Below, in pieces: positions 1 through 7,700 of a stretch of DNA of 18,546 nt. Source of the DNA: JAZUOT01 sp045604805 (GTDB taxonomy: Bacteria > Bacillota > Clostridia > Oscillospirales > Acutalibacteraceae). How positions within the stretch are numbered: position 1 is the stretch's first letter; each line of letters starts with the position of its first letter. The stretch lies in contig JAZUOT010000017.1 in the NCBI GenBank assembly GCA_045604805.1, positions 1 to 18,546 on the forward strand. Direction: 5' to 3'. The notes under the pieces were generated by a model. The model saw only the letters and a list, made by a program, of their open reading frames with translations. It searched no databases and was not told the origin of the DNA. A program made the translations under genes and the position numbers.

Positions 1-2
1 TA

Positions 3-368
3 CTCGGAGGGGCAGCAGCAATTCTCGCTTTACCTCTTGGGATATTGATACCTGGTGCCGCTATAGCTGCGTTTTGTGGAGTGTATGCCATAACAGGCTT
101 GATTGCTAGCGTAGCTGACGCTTGGGATTGCGTCAATGACATTGTTGAAGACAGTTTTTTGTGCGATGATGAATTGCCCTCATACCGTAGCAGGACACCG
201 CTTGAAAAGGTGGGTGTGGCTTTGCAGTATGCTTTGCTTGTTCCCGTGTCTCTGGTATTATATCCTATTGCTATGCTTCGCCACTACATCACAAGACGAG
301 GAACATACAGAGATCCATTTAGAGTATTTTCTAGGGAAAAAATAGAAGTCCCAAGGATGACCGTATAA
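3..368 (+). CDS. 3' end of unknown protein with hydrophobic hairpin (truncated by window edge)
   Basis: The reading frame is open from the first complete codon (base 3) and stops with TAA at 366-368, so this is the C-terminal ~121 residues of a longer protein. A TTG at 45 could serve as a start, but the frame continues upstream with similar composition and no ribosome binding site precedes it. The visible part opens with a long glycine/alanine-rich hydrophobic stretch (window residues about 2-38, starting LGGAAAILALPLGILIPG) able to form one or two membrane passes. A short acidic, Cys-containing segment follows, then a second hydrophobic segment (around VALQYALLVPVSLVLYPIAML) and a basic tail. 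I do not recognise the family. The two hydrophobic blocks recall membrane-inserting effectors or small integral membrane proteins, but this is only a resemblance. An intron-like RNA begins within a few bases of its stop. Confidence 0.55.
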   Translation, partial: LGGAAAILALPLGILIPGAAIAAFCGVYAITGLIASVADAWDCVNDIVEDSFLCDDELPSYRSRTPLEKVGVALQYALLVPVSLVLYPIAMLRHYITRRGTYRDPFRVFSREKIEVPRMTV

Positions 369-373
369 CCCAT

Positions 374-750
374 GTGTGCAGATCAGGCGGGCAGATGAGG
401 AAAGGCCGGAAGACTTATCCTGTGAGGTCTCGCAGACGGTGTGGACGATATGAAGAAGCTGACCTGCAGGAGGATGTCTGGAACAGTCACAAATAAGATT
501 GCTAAAGTCAACCAGATGACAAAGGGAATGGATTAACTGCAATGCCATTGGCTCTATAAAGACGGAAATGTCGGAAATCGACGCACATTTACGTACGAGA
601 CTCTGAATCATCATCTGTAAGCAATGAAAAGTACCGAAGAAACGGCAGTGGGAATCTGAAGTGAGCGTCGCACTTTGATTATGTTGAACCGCCGTATGCT
701 AAACGGCAAGCACAGTGATGTGAGAGGGGGGAGAGAAAATCTCCCATACT
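374..750 (+). ncRNA. Group II intron-like RNA remnant without reverse transcriptase
   Basis: The 3' part (about 693-750) matches the domain V/VI end of bacterial group II introns as I know them: a TTGAACCGCCGTAT start, an apical turn, then a returning strand ending GTGATGTGAGAGG, and a small domain VI-like hairpin (GGGAGA 729-734 pairing with TCTCCC 740-745). Compared with the usual returning strand ACGGTGGTG, this copy reads ACAGTGATG, which puts two C-A mismatches into the lower domain V helix and suggests decay. A GTGTG at 374-378 fits the usual 5' end but that boundary is a guess. No intron-encoded reverse transcriptase is present; the 427 bases between the flanking genes hold no convincing protein gene. 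The upstream half also contains a 6-bp hairpin around 410-429. The family call rests on motif memory, not on a covariance search. Confidence 0.55.
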
Positions 751-795
751 TAATTCAAAAGGCTTATTTTTGTATTTACAAGAGAAGGGTAAAGT

Positions 796-1347
796 ATGGA
801 ATTAACAGAAAAAACAGTAAGTTCGGAGAAAATTTTCTCAGGAAAAGTTATAGATGTATATTTGGACAAAGCACTTCTGCCAAACGGAAACACAGAAAGC
901 CGGGAGATGGTGGTCCATGTCGGTGGGGTGTGCATAGCTGCTTTGAATGACAATGATGAACTGTATTTTGTACGTCAGTATAGATACCCTAAGAAAGAAA
1001 TTTTACTAGAATTACCCGCTGGAAAATTGGAATCAGAGTTATCTCCACTAGAAAATGCCATGAAGGAACTCAAAGAAGAAACAGGTGTAATAGGCAGAGA
1101 TTATACTTATTTAGGGAAGTTATACCCATCCCCTGGTTTTGCTGATGAAGTTTTGCATATGTACTTTTGTAGGGTAAAAGAAATAGGAAAATCAGCTCCT
1201 GATGAGAATGAGTTTGTAGAGCCTATGCTTATAAATATAGATAAGGCAGTAGAAATGGTTTTGAATAATGAAATACTAGACGGCAAAACCCAAACTACAA
1301 TATTAAAGACTCATATGCTATTGAAATCAGGGAAGCTACCGCTCTAG
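796..1347 (+). CDS. Nudix hydrolase, ADP-ribose pyrophosphatase type
   Basis: A 183-residue Nudix protein of the NudF/ADP-ribose pyrophosphatase subgroup, expected to split ADP-ribose into AMP and ribose 5-phosphate in the cytoplasm. The N-terminal part (FSGKVIDVYLDKALLPNG) and the SPGFADE segment at about 120 are typical of this subgroup. The Nudix box runs from G76 to V98 and keeps the metal-binding core KELKEETG (E91, E94, E95). Two box positions deviate: the first conserved Glu is Leu (a Glu sits one residue earlier), and the usual Arg of REL is Lys. An AGAAGGG ribosome binding site lies just upstream of the ATG. ruvX starts 26 bases after the stop and reads the same way, so the two are probably cotranscribed. 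Substrate is inferred from family resemblance; other nucleoside diphosphate sugars are possible. Confidence 0.9.
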   Translation: MELTEKTVSSEKIFSGKVIDVYLDKALLPNGNTESREMVVHVGGVCIAALNDNDELYFVRQYRYPKKEILLELPAGKLESELSPLENAMKELKEETGVIGRDYTYLGKLYPSPGFADEVLHMYFCRVKEIGKSAPDENEFVEPMLINIDKAVEMVLNNEILDGKTQTTILKTHMLLKSGKLPL

Positions 1348-1373
1348 CTATAGCTAAATAAAGGATGAGAAAT

Positions 1374-1802
1374 ATGATAATTCTTTCTGTGGATCTGGGG
1401 AAAGTCCGTACAGGTCTTGCTGTTTGTGATAAGGATGAAATCTTAGCGGTGCCGCTATGTACCATAAATGAAACTTCTACAGATACTTTAGCTAACGTGA
1501 TAATAGAAAAGGCTAAGGAAAAAAAGGCAGAGCTAATAGTTGTAGGTTTGCCAAAAAATATGGATTCTACAGAGGGTGAAAGTGCTAAAAATGCTAGGAG
1601 TTTCGCAAGCTTACTCGAAAGCCTGTCGGATATAAAAGTTGAGCTTTTTGACGAAAGATGCACTACCATGGCGGCACAACAGTACCTAAACAATACTAAT
1701 ACCCGCGGAAGGGCTAGAAAAAAAGTTATAGATACCGTAAGTGCTGTCATAATACTGCAGGACTACCTGCAAAAAAGGAAAAATGATAGGGAGATATTTT
1801 AA
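1374..1802 (+). CDS. ruvX: RuvX/YqgF family: pre-16S rRNA nuclease, Holliday-junction-resolvase-like
   Basis: A YqgF/RuvX protein with RNase H fold; members mature the 5' end of 16S rRNA and have been proposed as alternative Holliday junction resolvases. Visible motifs are the first strand with its acidic residue (SVDLGKVRTGLAV), VVGLPKNMDST in the middle, FDERCTTMAA (usual form DERLTT) and a C-terminal Asp in KKVIDTVSAVIILQDYL. I chose ATG 1374 because AAGGA at 1361-1365 is 8 bases upstream, and family members start right before the first strand. The alternative ATG at 1365 overlaps that ribosome binding site and would add only three residues. Length of 142 residues is normal for the family. 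It follows the Nudix gene closely, and spoIIE begins about 150 bases downstream behind its own probable promoter. Confidence 0.92.
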   Translation: MIILSVDLGKVRTGLAVCDKDEILAVPLCTINETSTDTLANVIIEKAKEKKAELIVVGLPKNMDSTEGESAKNARSFASLLESLSDIKVELFDERCTTMAAQQYLNNTNTRGRARKKVIDTVSAVIILQDYLQKRKNDREIF

Positions 1803-1836
1803 GTTTTACTTGCAAAAACAACAGATTAGCAGCTTT

Positions 1837-1914
1837 ACTGTCAAAAAGATTCAAAACAAAATAAAAAACAACAGACGCCAAGCGACTTAAAGTTTTTCTA
1901 AAGCCAAATATAAT
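1837..1914 (+). promoter_or_regulatory. Probable spoIIE promoter with candidate Spo0A box
   Basis: The gap between ruvX and spoIIE contains a perfect -10 hexamer TATAAT at 1909-1914. The -35 region (around 1886-1892) is poor. About 65 bases upstream of the -10, ACTGTCAAA at 1837-1845 matches the known Spo0A box TTTGTCRAA at 7 of 9 positions. In Bacillus subtilis spoIIE is activated by Spo0A~P with the housekeeping sigma factor, so a weak -35 plus an upstream 0A box would make sense. A 7/9 match in AT-rich DNA can occur by chance. Confidence 0.35.
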
Positions 1915-1959
1915 ACTTGTGATAAGTAGTTATGTGAATATATTTGGAAGGTGAAAACA

Positions 1960-4335
1960 ATGGACAAGTTATACGAGACGGCGCTAAGCGAAGAAGTGCA
2001 AATGACAAATGGCAGGAGTATAGTAAATTTATTTAGAAATATTTTACGCTCAAAAACATATTCCAAACTTATTACTCAGCTTGCGTGTACTATCTTTGGA
2101 TTTTTGTCATCTCGTGCTACGGTGTTTGGTGGATATTCACCTTTTGGTATAGCCTTGACTGCCGCTGTGCCATATAAAAACATGGTTTCTACCAGTATTG
2201 GTGCCTTGATAGGGTGTTTGTTTCCCAGTTCGGTAGACAACGAAGTGCGTTACATAGCTTCTATACTTGCAGTGGTAGCTCTGAAATGGGCCCTCAATGA
2301 TTTTAAAGCGCTAAAAGAACATATATTATTTTCACCTTTTATAGCGGCAGCTCCATTGTTTAGCACAGGTGTAGCTATTAGCTTGATGGCTGGCCAAAGT
2401 ATGGGCACAGAGCTTGCTATAAGCATAGTAGAAACAATAATGGCTGCAGCCGCAGCGTTCTTTTTTAGCAGTGCTATTGTAATAGCTATATATAACAGGG
2501 AATCAGAAACGCTAAACCCTCAGCAGATAGCTTGTATATCGGTTTGCACTTGTATAATACTTTTAGGGTTATCGGCTGTTAGCATATCTGGAGTTTCAAT
2601 AGGTCGCATTTTGGCTGTTATGATAATATTATTTTGCGCACAATATGGAGCAGTAGCAGGTGGAGCTATATCAGGCTCAGCGATAGGGGTAATATTAAGT
2701 TTTGCTGGATATAATGTAAGTTATTTAGCTGGTTCATATGCTTTTGGTGGGCTGATATCCGGCGTGTTTTCTAAATTTGGCAGGTTTGCTACTGTGATAG
2801 CTTTTATTTTGTCAAACGCTATAGTTGTACTTCAAAGCGGTGACCCACAGGCTGCTATGAGTTGTTTATATGAGGTAGCAGCAGCAACATTGATATTTAT
2901 GCTGATACCAAAGGAATATGGTGATGTGATAGGAAGGGTTTTTGATCCGGCTGTTTTAAAATCAGATGTAGATGGCCTGAAAGGTACTGTTATAATGCGG
3001 CTAAATTTCGCATCTGATACTCTGTCTGACGTTTCGAATTGCGTGGAAAAAATAGCAGGAAAATTAAAAAAATTATATATAACAGATATAGATGGAGTAC
3101 ATAAGGCAAGTGCAGATATAGTTTGCAAAGACTGCCCACAGAAATTAGAATGCTGGGATTTAAATTTAGAAAATACAAAAGATGTCATGAATAATATCAG
3201 CTTAAAACTTAAAGATAAGTCTAAAGTAGAAAAATATGATTTTCCTGTGCATTTTGCCTCTAAATGTGCCAGATTAAATGATTTTGTATCTCAGACGAAT
3301 TGCAATTACAGAAGTTATCTTTCTAGCGCAGCAGCTCAGAATAGAGTAGATGATATAAGAAGTGTTGTAAAAGAACAAATTGCTTTTATGAGCGACATAC
3401 TTACAGACTTCACCAGCGAACTAAATACATATGAGTACTTTGATAAAACTATGTCTTCGGAAATCGATAGAATTTTGGAAGAACATGAGATATACATAAA
3501 AGATGTCAGCTGCCGTATAAACAAAGATGGAATAATGAGTATAGAAATAAGGTTGCCCAGAAAGGGTCACAAGAAATTATTAAAACGTGCGATACTGTCT
3601 GACCTGGAAAAAGTATGCGGTAGGAAATTGGATACACCTTGTGTGAGTACAACAGAGTGTGAGTGTAGGGTACAGATATCAGAGAAGCCTTGTTTTTATG
3701 TCAAAAGCGGAGCGTATCAACATATATGCAATAATGATAGACTCTGCGGTGATAGCTATAAATATTTCAACAACGGCATGGGCAATATCCTATGTGTGAT
3801 AAGTGATGGCATGGGTACTGGCGGTAGAGCAGCTGTTGACTCAGCCATGGCTTCAGGTATATTTGAAAAATTAATAAAGGCAGGTATAGGTACAGATTGC
3901 GCTTTGAGTTTAGTTAATTCCTCTCTGATGGTGAAGTCTGGTGAAGAATCTATAGCTACTATGGATGTATTCTCTGTAAATTTATTTTCAGGTTTAGCAA
4001 AATTTAAAAAAGCGGGTGCTGCTTTCACATATATACGCCACAACGGAAGTATAATAAAGGTTGATATACCTTCTTTGCCTGCGGGAATACTGACTAAAAT
4101 AAAATTCGGTAGCGAAGAAATTCAGCTGTGCGATGACGATAGAATAATAATGGTTTCAGACGGTGTAACAGCCGGCGGCGATAAGTGGCTTATGAAAGAA
4201 ATAGCCCAGTGGGAAGACGAAAATGAACGAGAATTCTCTGAAAGAATGGTGGAACAGGCACAGTTCAGAAGAAGTGACGGCCATGATGATGATATAACAG
4301 TCGTTGCTATGCGTATGATGCAGCTGAATAATTAG
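1960..4335 (+). CDS. spoIIE: Stage II sporulation protein E (PP2C phosphatase)
   Basis: SpoIIE dephosphorylates SpoIIAA in the forespore, freeing sigma F, and sits in the asymmetric division septum. The protein has an N-terminal membrane domain with many hydrophobic segments (roughly residues 35-310), a central Cys-containing region, and a C-terminal PP2C phosphatase domain (about 560-791). The phosphatase metal-binding motifs are intact: SDGMGTGG near residue 614, MVSDGV, and GHDDDITVVAM at the end. I prefer ATG 1960, because GGAAGGTG at 1945-1952 is a good ribosome binding site 7 bases before it; the GTG at 1951 overlaps that site and adds three residues. The resulting 791 residues are close to the roughly 820 of the Bacillus protein. 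Its presence implies the organism or a recent ancestor forms endospores. Confidence 0.96.
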   Translation: MDKLYETALSEEVQMTNGRSIVNLFRNILRSKTYSKLITQLACTIFGFLSSRATVFGGYSPFGIALTAAVPYKNMVSTSIGALIGCLFPSSVDNEVRYIASILAVVALKWALNDFKALKEHILFSPFIAAAPLFSTGVAISLMAGQSMGTELAISIVETIMAAAAAFFFSSAIVIAIYNRESETLNPQQIACISVCTCIILLGLSAVSISGVSIGRILAVMIILFCAQYGAVAGGAISGSAIGVILSFAGYNVSYLAGSYAFGGLISGVFSKFGRFATVIAFILSNAIVVLQSGDPQAAMSCLYEVAAATLIFMLIPKEYGDVIGRVFDPAVLKSDVDGLKGTVIMRLNFASDTLSDVSNCVEKIAGKLKKLYITDIDGVHKASADIVCKDCPQKLECWDLNLENTKDVMNNISLKLKDKSKVEKYDFPVHFASKCARLNDFVSQTNCNYRSYLSSAAAQNRVDDIRSVVKEQIAFMSDILTDFTSELNTYEYFDKTMSSEIDRILEEHEIYIKDVSCRINKDGIMSIEIRLPRKGHKKLLKRAILSDLEKVCGRKLDTPCVSTTECECRVQISEKPCFYVKSGAYQHICNNDRLCGDSYKYFNNGMGNILCVISDGMGTGGRAAVDSAMASGIFEKLIKAGIGTDCALSLVNSSLMVKSGEESIATMDVFSVNLFSGLAKFKKAGAAFTYIRHNGSIIKVDIPSLPAGILTKIKFGSEEIQLCDDDRIIMVSDGVTAGGDKWLMKEIAQWEDENEREFSERMVEQAQFRRSDGHDDDITVVAMRMMQLNN

Positions 4336-4519
4336 GAAAAATTGATACTTGGGTTAAATTTGTCCTTTTAAATTCTTAGAAGAAGTTTTGAGCTTAAAAA
4401 AATAGCTATCATGCTGTTTATTGCAGGTATGGCTTTTCATGTGTTTTTCGTGGACCATATCCCGTTTGTTCTAAAGCTTGTCTCATTCTCATAAAGCTTT
4501 ATTATGACAGAATAAGGGG

Positions 4520-5782
4520 ATGGCTTGCTTGAGAGAAGAGAGGACTTATTTAGGTTTTATTCCGACAATAATAGTATTTATTACATTTATATCTGCAATA
4601 TTTATATCTATGCCACCCGAGCGAAACAAGAGTGAAGAAATCAATAAAAATATTTCGAGTGAGGCATTGCAACTATCTTCAGCAGTGAAAGTTGATGAGC
4701 TTAAAGATGAAAAAATATTAGGTTTATGGGTATCTTATATAACATTAGATATGAGGGCCACGAACAAAAGTGAACAAGCATTTAAAGAAAAATTTGATAG
4801 GATAGTTAAGACAGCTAAAGAAAACAAAATAAGTGATCTTATCGTACAAGTCAGATCGTTTGGTGATGCATATTATAAATCTTCTATTTACCCTTGGTCT
4901 CATCTTTTAAGTGGTACACAGGGTTTAGAGCCTGGGTATGACCCTTTAAAATATATGGTGAGTAGTTCTCATGAGAACGGACTCAAAATTCACGCATGGG
5001 TAAACCCTTATAGACTGAGCTTAAACAGTAATCCACCTAACTTTAGCGATGCTAGCTTTTATAAAAACTGGGTTGATAATTCAGATAGTGACTTAGTGTT
5101 AGACTATCAAGGGAATAAATATTTAAATCCATATTACGATGAGGTTCAGGCTAAGATAATTGAAGGTGTAGATGAGTTAGTAAGAAATTATGATGTAGAC
5201 GGCGTACAGTTTGATGATTATTTCTACCCATCAGAGGATCCTTCTTTTGATGCTAAAACATATGAAAGATATTTTTCTGAGCATAATGATGGTACAGCGC
5301 TAAGCCTTAGCGACTGGAGGAAGGACAATATAAACAAACTTGTGGCAGGGGTGTATTCGAAAATAAAAAGCATTAAATCTAATGTTGTATTTGGAATTTC
5401 TCCTCAAGTTAATTTGCAAAATAACGAAAAGCTTTCTGCGGACGTTATAAAATGGTGCAGCCAAGATGGATACGTAGATTATATTTGTCCGCAGGTATAT
5501 GTTAATTTCAAACATGAGGTCTTACCTTTTGATAAAGCAGCGAATGAATGGAAAAACTTAGTAACTAACCCTAAGGTTAAATTATATTTTGGTTTGGCTG
5601 TTTATAAATCGGGGAGTGAAACTTATGATAACGGAACTTGGTCGGAGTCTTCTGATATTTTAAAGCAGGAAATAGAATACAGTAAAAGCTTAGGTATTAA
5701 TAATTTTTTGTTATATGATTACGAGCATATAGTAGCTCAACATGCAAAAGAAGAGCTGAATAATGCTTTGCCGGTACTCTGA
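4520..5782 (+). CDS. GHL10 (DUF187) glycoside-hydrolase-like protein, membrane-anchored
   Basis: A YngK-like protein of the GHL10 family (Pfam PF02638), a TIM-barrel group predicted to act on cell-wall or other extracellular polysaccharide. A short N-terminus leads into one hydrophobic segment (about residues 10-30, YLGFIPTIIVFITFISAIF), likely a signal anchor without a lipobox, followed by a 40-residue linker. The barrel starts at ILGLWVSYITLDM and includes LIVQVRSFGDAYYKS, the strand LKIHAWVNPYRLS, VDGVQFDDYFYP with its acidic pair, GISPQVN, and DYICPQVYVNF. The ATG at 4520 directly abuts AAGGGG (4513-4519), which is too close; the in-frame TTG at 4529 has better spacing (9 bases), so the true protein may be three residues shorter. 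It converges with rlmH, only 11 bases from stop to stop. Its substrate cannot be told from sequence. Confidence 0.88.
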   Translation: MACLREERTYLGFIPTIIVFITFISAIFISMPPERNKSEEINKNISSEALQLSSAVKVDELKDEKILGLWVSYITLDMRATNKSEQAFKEKFDRIVKTAKENKISDLIVQVRSFGDAYYKSSIYPWSHLLSGTQGLEPGYDPLKYMVSSSHENGLKIHAWVNPYRLSLNSNPPNFSDASFYKNWVDNSDSDLVLDYQGNKYLNPYYDEVQAKIIEGVDELVRNYDVDGVQFDDYFYPSEDPSFDAKTYERYFSEHNDGTALSLSDWRKDNINKLVAGVYSKIKSIKSNVVFGISPQVNLQNNEKLSADVIKWCSQDGYVDYICPQVYVNFKHEVLPFDKAANEWKNLVTNPKVKLYFGLAVYKSGSETYDNGTWSESSDILKQEIEYSKSLGINNFLLYDYEHIVAQHAKEELNNALPVL

Positions 5783-5793
5783 TAGCAAAATAT

Positions 5794-6270
5794 CTATTTG
5801 TGATATTTACGATCGTTCAATATCGCAAAAGCCCTATAAATTTGCTCGCATAACATAACGCAAGCAAGGCGGTGAGCAAAAGTCATAGAAGACATAGAAA
5901 GCTTAAGATCTGCTCTAGTTTTGACTTCTTCAGAAAGACCATGGGAACTGCCAATCACAAAATAGACTTTATCATTAGATTTTTGCTGGAATTTTTTTAG
6001 TTCAAAAGCAAAATCTACAGAGGAAAATTTCTTGCCTTCTATACACATAGCTATAAGTTTGTCATTTTTTACACGCTTAAGAATTTCCTCGCCTTCTTTT
6101 CTTATAGCATTTTCTATTTCTTTTTCTGAGGGTTTTTGCGATATAGATACATCCTTTATTTCGCTTACGCTGATATCGCAAAAAGATTTTATTCTTTTTA
6201 TGTATTCATCGCAGGCTTCTCTGAAATATTTTTCTTTAATTTTACCCACACATATAATTTCAATTTTCAC
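5794..6270 (-). CDS. rlmH: 23S rRNA pseudouridine-1915 N3-methyltransferase RlmH
   Basis: A SPOUT-class methyltransferase that methylates pseudouridine 1915 in helix 69 of 23S rRNA on the assembled 70S ribosome. The 158-residue length is standard. The family start IEIICVGKIKEKYFREACDEY is clear, the SAM-binding knot region reads VYFVIGSSHGLSE (usual form IGGAxGL), and the C-terminus MTFAHRLACVMLCEQIYRA...KYHK matches the conserved MTxPHQL..EQIYRA..YH ending, with Ala for Pro and Arg for Gln. The start codon is GTG at 6270, with AAAGG about 10 bases upstream. It is the last gene of the nusB - walJ-like - rlmH unit and starts 14 bases after the preceding stop. A walJ-rlmH pairing is common in Firmicutes. 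Confidence 0.95.
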   Translation of the reverse strand: MKIEIICVGKIKEKYFREACDEYIKRIKSFCDISVSEIKDVSISQKPSEKEIENAIRKEGEEILKRVKNDKLIAMCIEGKKFSSVDFAFELKKFQQKSNDKVYFVIGSSHGLSEEVKTRADLKLSMSSMTFAHRLACVMLCEQIYRAFAILNDRKYHK

Positions 6271-6284
6271 GTAGCTATTACCTT

Positions 6285-7079
6285 TCAGAAAAATATCTTA
6301 AGTTGATTTTCATTAACTTTAGGACAGATATTCAAGGTGAAATCTATTTCATTTTTCATACCGTTGTTTTCTAAAACAGATAAAGCACTTTGATAGGCAA
6401 GATCTTCACTATTATTATCTTCACTTAAATGTGTAAGAAGTATATGTTTTACCCCACTTTGCACCAAATTTGGAAGTTCTTTAGCACAGTCATCATTTGA
6501 AAGATGACCTATCGGGGACATTATACGTTTTTTGAGTTGATATGGATAAGGTCCCATCTTAAGCATATTTATTTCGTGGTTGGATTCTAAAACAACCACA
6601 TCATGTGAAACTAAGGAAGAGCGAACCTCTGAAGAAATAAACCCTAAGTCACTAGCGATAGCTACACTTGTATCATCGTCAGTTGTTACTACGTAGCCAA
6701 CACTCTCATTGCAGTCATGTGAGGTGCTAAATGGCTTTATATTCATTGAACCAATATTAATACCATTTTCAGCTACTATAGAATACTCAAATTTATCGTT
6801 TAATTCACCCATACGTTTTAAGGCATCAATTGTACCTTTAGAGGCAAAAACAGGTATATTATATCTTCCAGCAAAAACTCTCATACCCTTGATATGATCA
6901 GTATGTTCATGAGTTATAAATATAGCTTTTATTTTTTCTATCGTAATCTCATTTGTAGCTAGAGCATTTTCTATTTGTTTGGCAGTTCTGCCTATGTCTA
7001 TGAGAATAGCGTCTTTGCCAGATTCAATACATATACTGTTTCCTGAACTACCGCTAAATAAAGGGCAAATCTTTGACAT
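6285..7079 (-). CDS. WalJ/YycJ-like metallo-beta-lactamase-fold hydrolase
   Basis: An MBL-fold hydrolase of the YycJ/WalJ group, known as exonuclease-like proteins linked to cell-wall and division control in Firmicutes. The family start MSKICPLFSGSSGNS is followed by a strand ending LIDIG, the metal motif FITHEHTDHIKG (HxHxDH), a central His in FSTSHDCNESVGYVV, the acidic ASDLGF and a C-terminal HILLTHLSEDN. I chose ATG 7079, because AGG lies 9 bases upstream of it and homologues start with this sequence; the ATG at 7088 directly abuts the AGG and would add three residues. The protein is 264 residues, normal for the group. It lies between nusB and rlmH on the same strand. Its biochemical substrate is not settled by sequence. 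Confidence 0.88.
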   Translation of the reverse strand: MSKICPLFSGSSGNSICIESGKDAILIDIGRTAKQIENALATNEITIEKIKAIFITHEHTDHIKGMRVFAGRYNIPVFASKGTIDALKRMGELNDKFEYSIVAENGINIGSMNIKPFSTSHDCNESVGYVVTTDDDTSVAIASDLGFISSEVRSSLVSHDVVVLESNHEINMLKMGPYPYQLKKRIMSPIGHLSNDDCAKELPNLVQSGVKHILLTHLSEDNNSEDLAYQSALSVLENNGMKNEIDFTLNICPKVNENQLKIFF

Positions 7080-7122
7080 AAATATCATCCTATTTTGTTA
7101 GTTGAAATTAGTATCTGTAATA

Positions 7123-7518
7123 TTACGAATTCTCTTTCACAATGCTCCCCAAAAGACCATTTACAAAAGATGGGTCATCATCTTTTCCATATTTTTTAGC
7201 GAGTTCAACTGCTTCATTTACGGAAACACTTGGGGGAATATCTGACTCATAAATAATTTCATAGATAGCAAGTTGCAATATAGCAAGAGATGCCTTTGAT
7301 ATGCGATTTTCATCCCAGTTTTTTAGGTGCTCCTTTATTGTAGAGTTTATATATTCTATATTTTTTCGAGTACCAAAATATAAATCTCTTGCAAACTTCT
7401 TGAGCTTTTCGTTTAGAGTGTTTTCAAATTTAGTTATCATCTCATCGTTATCATCACTATCAAACAAAGTTTCAAATATTAAAATAAAAGCCTGTTCCCT
7501 CTGCTCGCTTCTAGTCAT
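7123..7518 (-). CDS. nusB: Transcription antitermination factor NusB
   Basis: NusB is a small all-helical RNA-binding protein that joins NusE (S10) on boxA RNA and helps RNA polymerase read through terminators in ribosomal RNA operons. The 131-residue sequence has the family pattern: TRSEQREQAFILIFE at the N-terminus, a variable middle, and the conserved helices ISKASLAILQLAIYEIIYESDIPPSVSVNEAVELAKKYG ending DDPSFVNGLLGSI. An excellent AAGGAGAT ribosome binding site is at 7523-7530. It heads the unit with the walJ-like and rlmH genes. Its leader contains a strong terminator hairpin ending only about 27 bases before the start codon, so nusB mRNA made from the upstream promoter must pass an intrinsic terminator. 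For an antitermination factor this suggests autoregulation. Confidence 0.95.
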   Translation of the reverse strand: MTRSEQREQAFILIFETLFDSDDNDEMITKFENTLNEKLKKFARDLYFGTRKNIEYINSTIKEHLKNWDENRISKASLAILQLAIYEIIYESDIPPSVSVNEAVELAKKYGKDDDPSFVNGLLGSIVKENS

Positions 7519-7530
7519 CTCTATCTCCTT

Positions 7531-7574
7531 AAAAAAATAAAAAAATGATTCCTCTGCATCTCGAAAGGAATCAT
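7531..7574 (-). terminator. Intrinsic terminator in the nusB leader
   Basis: On the minus strand, ATGATTCCT (7574-7566) pairs perfectly over 9 bases with AGGAATCAT (7553-7545) around a 12-base loop, followed by an almost pure T tract (7544-7531). This is a textbook rho-independent terminator. It lies downstream of trxA and just before the nusB ribosome binding site, so it can both end the cyclophilin-trxB-trxA transcript and attenuate nusB. Confidence 0.85.
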
Positions 7575-7624
7575 ACTTATCTATAACATTTTAAAAACAA
7601 TAAGCAATCTACCTTCACAGGCAA

Positions 7625-7654
7625 ATTATAGCATAAAGTTAGCTATGGTGGGAA
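7625..7654 (-). promoter_or_regulatory. Promoter for nusB operon, upstream of its leader terminator
   Basis: Minus-strand TATAAT (7630-7625) with TTCCCA (7654-7649, 4 of 6 matches to TTGACA) and an 18-base spacer. Transcription would start near 7618, giving a leader of about 100 bases that includes the terminator at 7574-7531. It lies between the trxA stop and nusB. Confidence 0.5.
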
Positions 7655-7700
7655 TTTATGACATAGAATAAATTTGTCTAAAGATCACCTTAAGGAGCGG

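Noticed and set aside
675..953. Overlapping open frames on both strands across the intron-like region and the Nudix start.
   Set aside because: They overlap the well-supported Nudix gene and domain V-like RNA, lack ribosome binding sites and have no family features.
4411..4494. Small open frame of 27 codons (MLFIAGMAFHVFF...) in the gap between spoIIE and the GHL10 gene, hydrophobic, with an open frame extending upstream.
   Set aside because: No ribosome binding site, no recognisable family and no coding evidence beyond hydrophobicity; could be a decayed gene end, but not supportable.
5788..5808. AT-only hairpin AAATATC/GATATTT between the convergent GHL10 and rlmH stops.
   Set aside because: Weak 7-bp stem without a T tract and overlapping the rlmH stop; not convincing as a terminator.
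7575..7618. Loose boxA-like stretch (TGCTTATTG...) in the nusB leader on the minus strand.
   Set aside because: Too few matches to TGCTCTTTAACA to claim a NusB-binding boxA.
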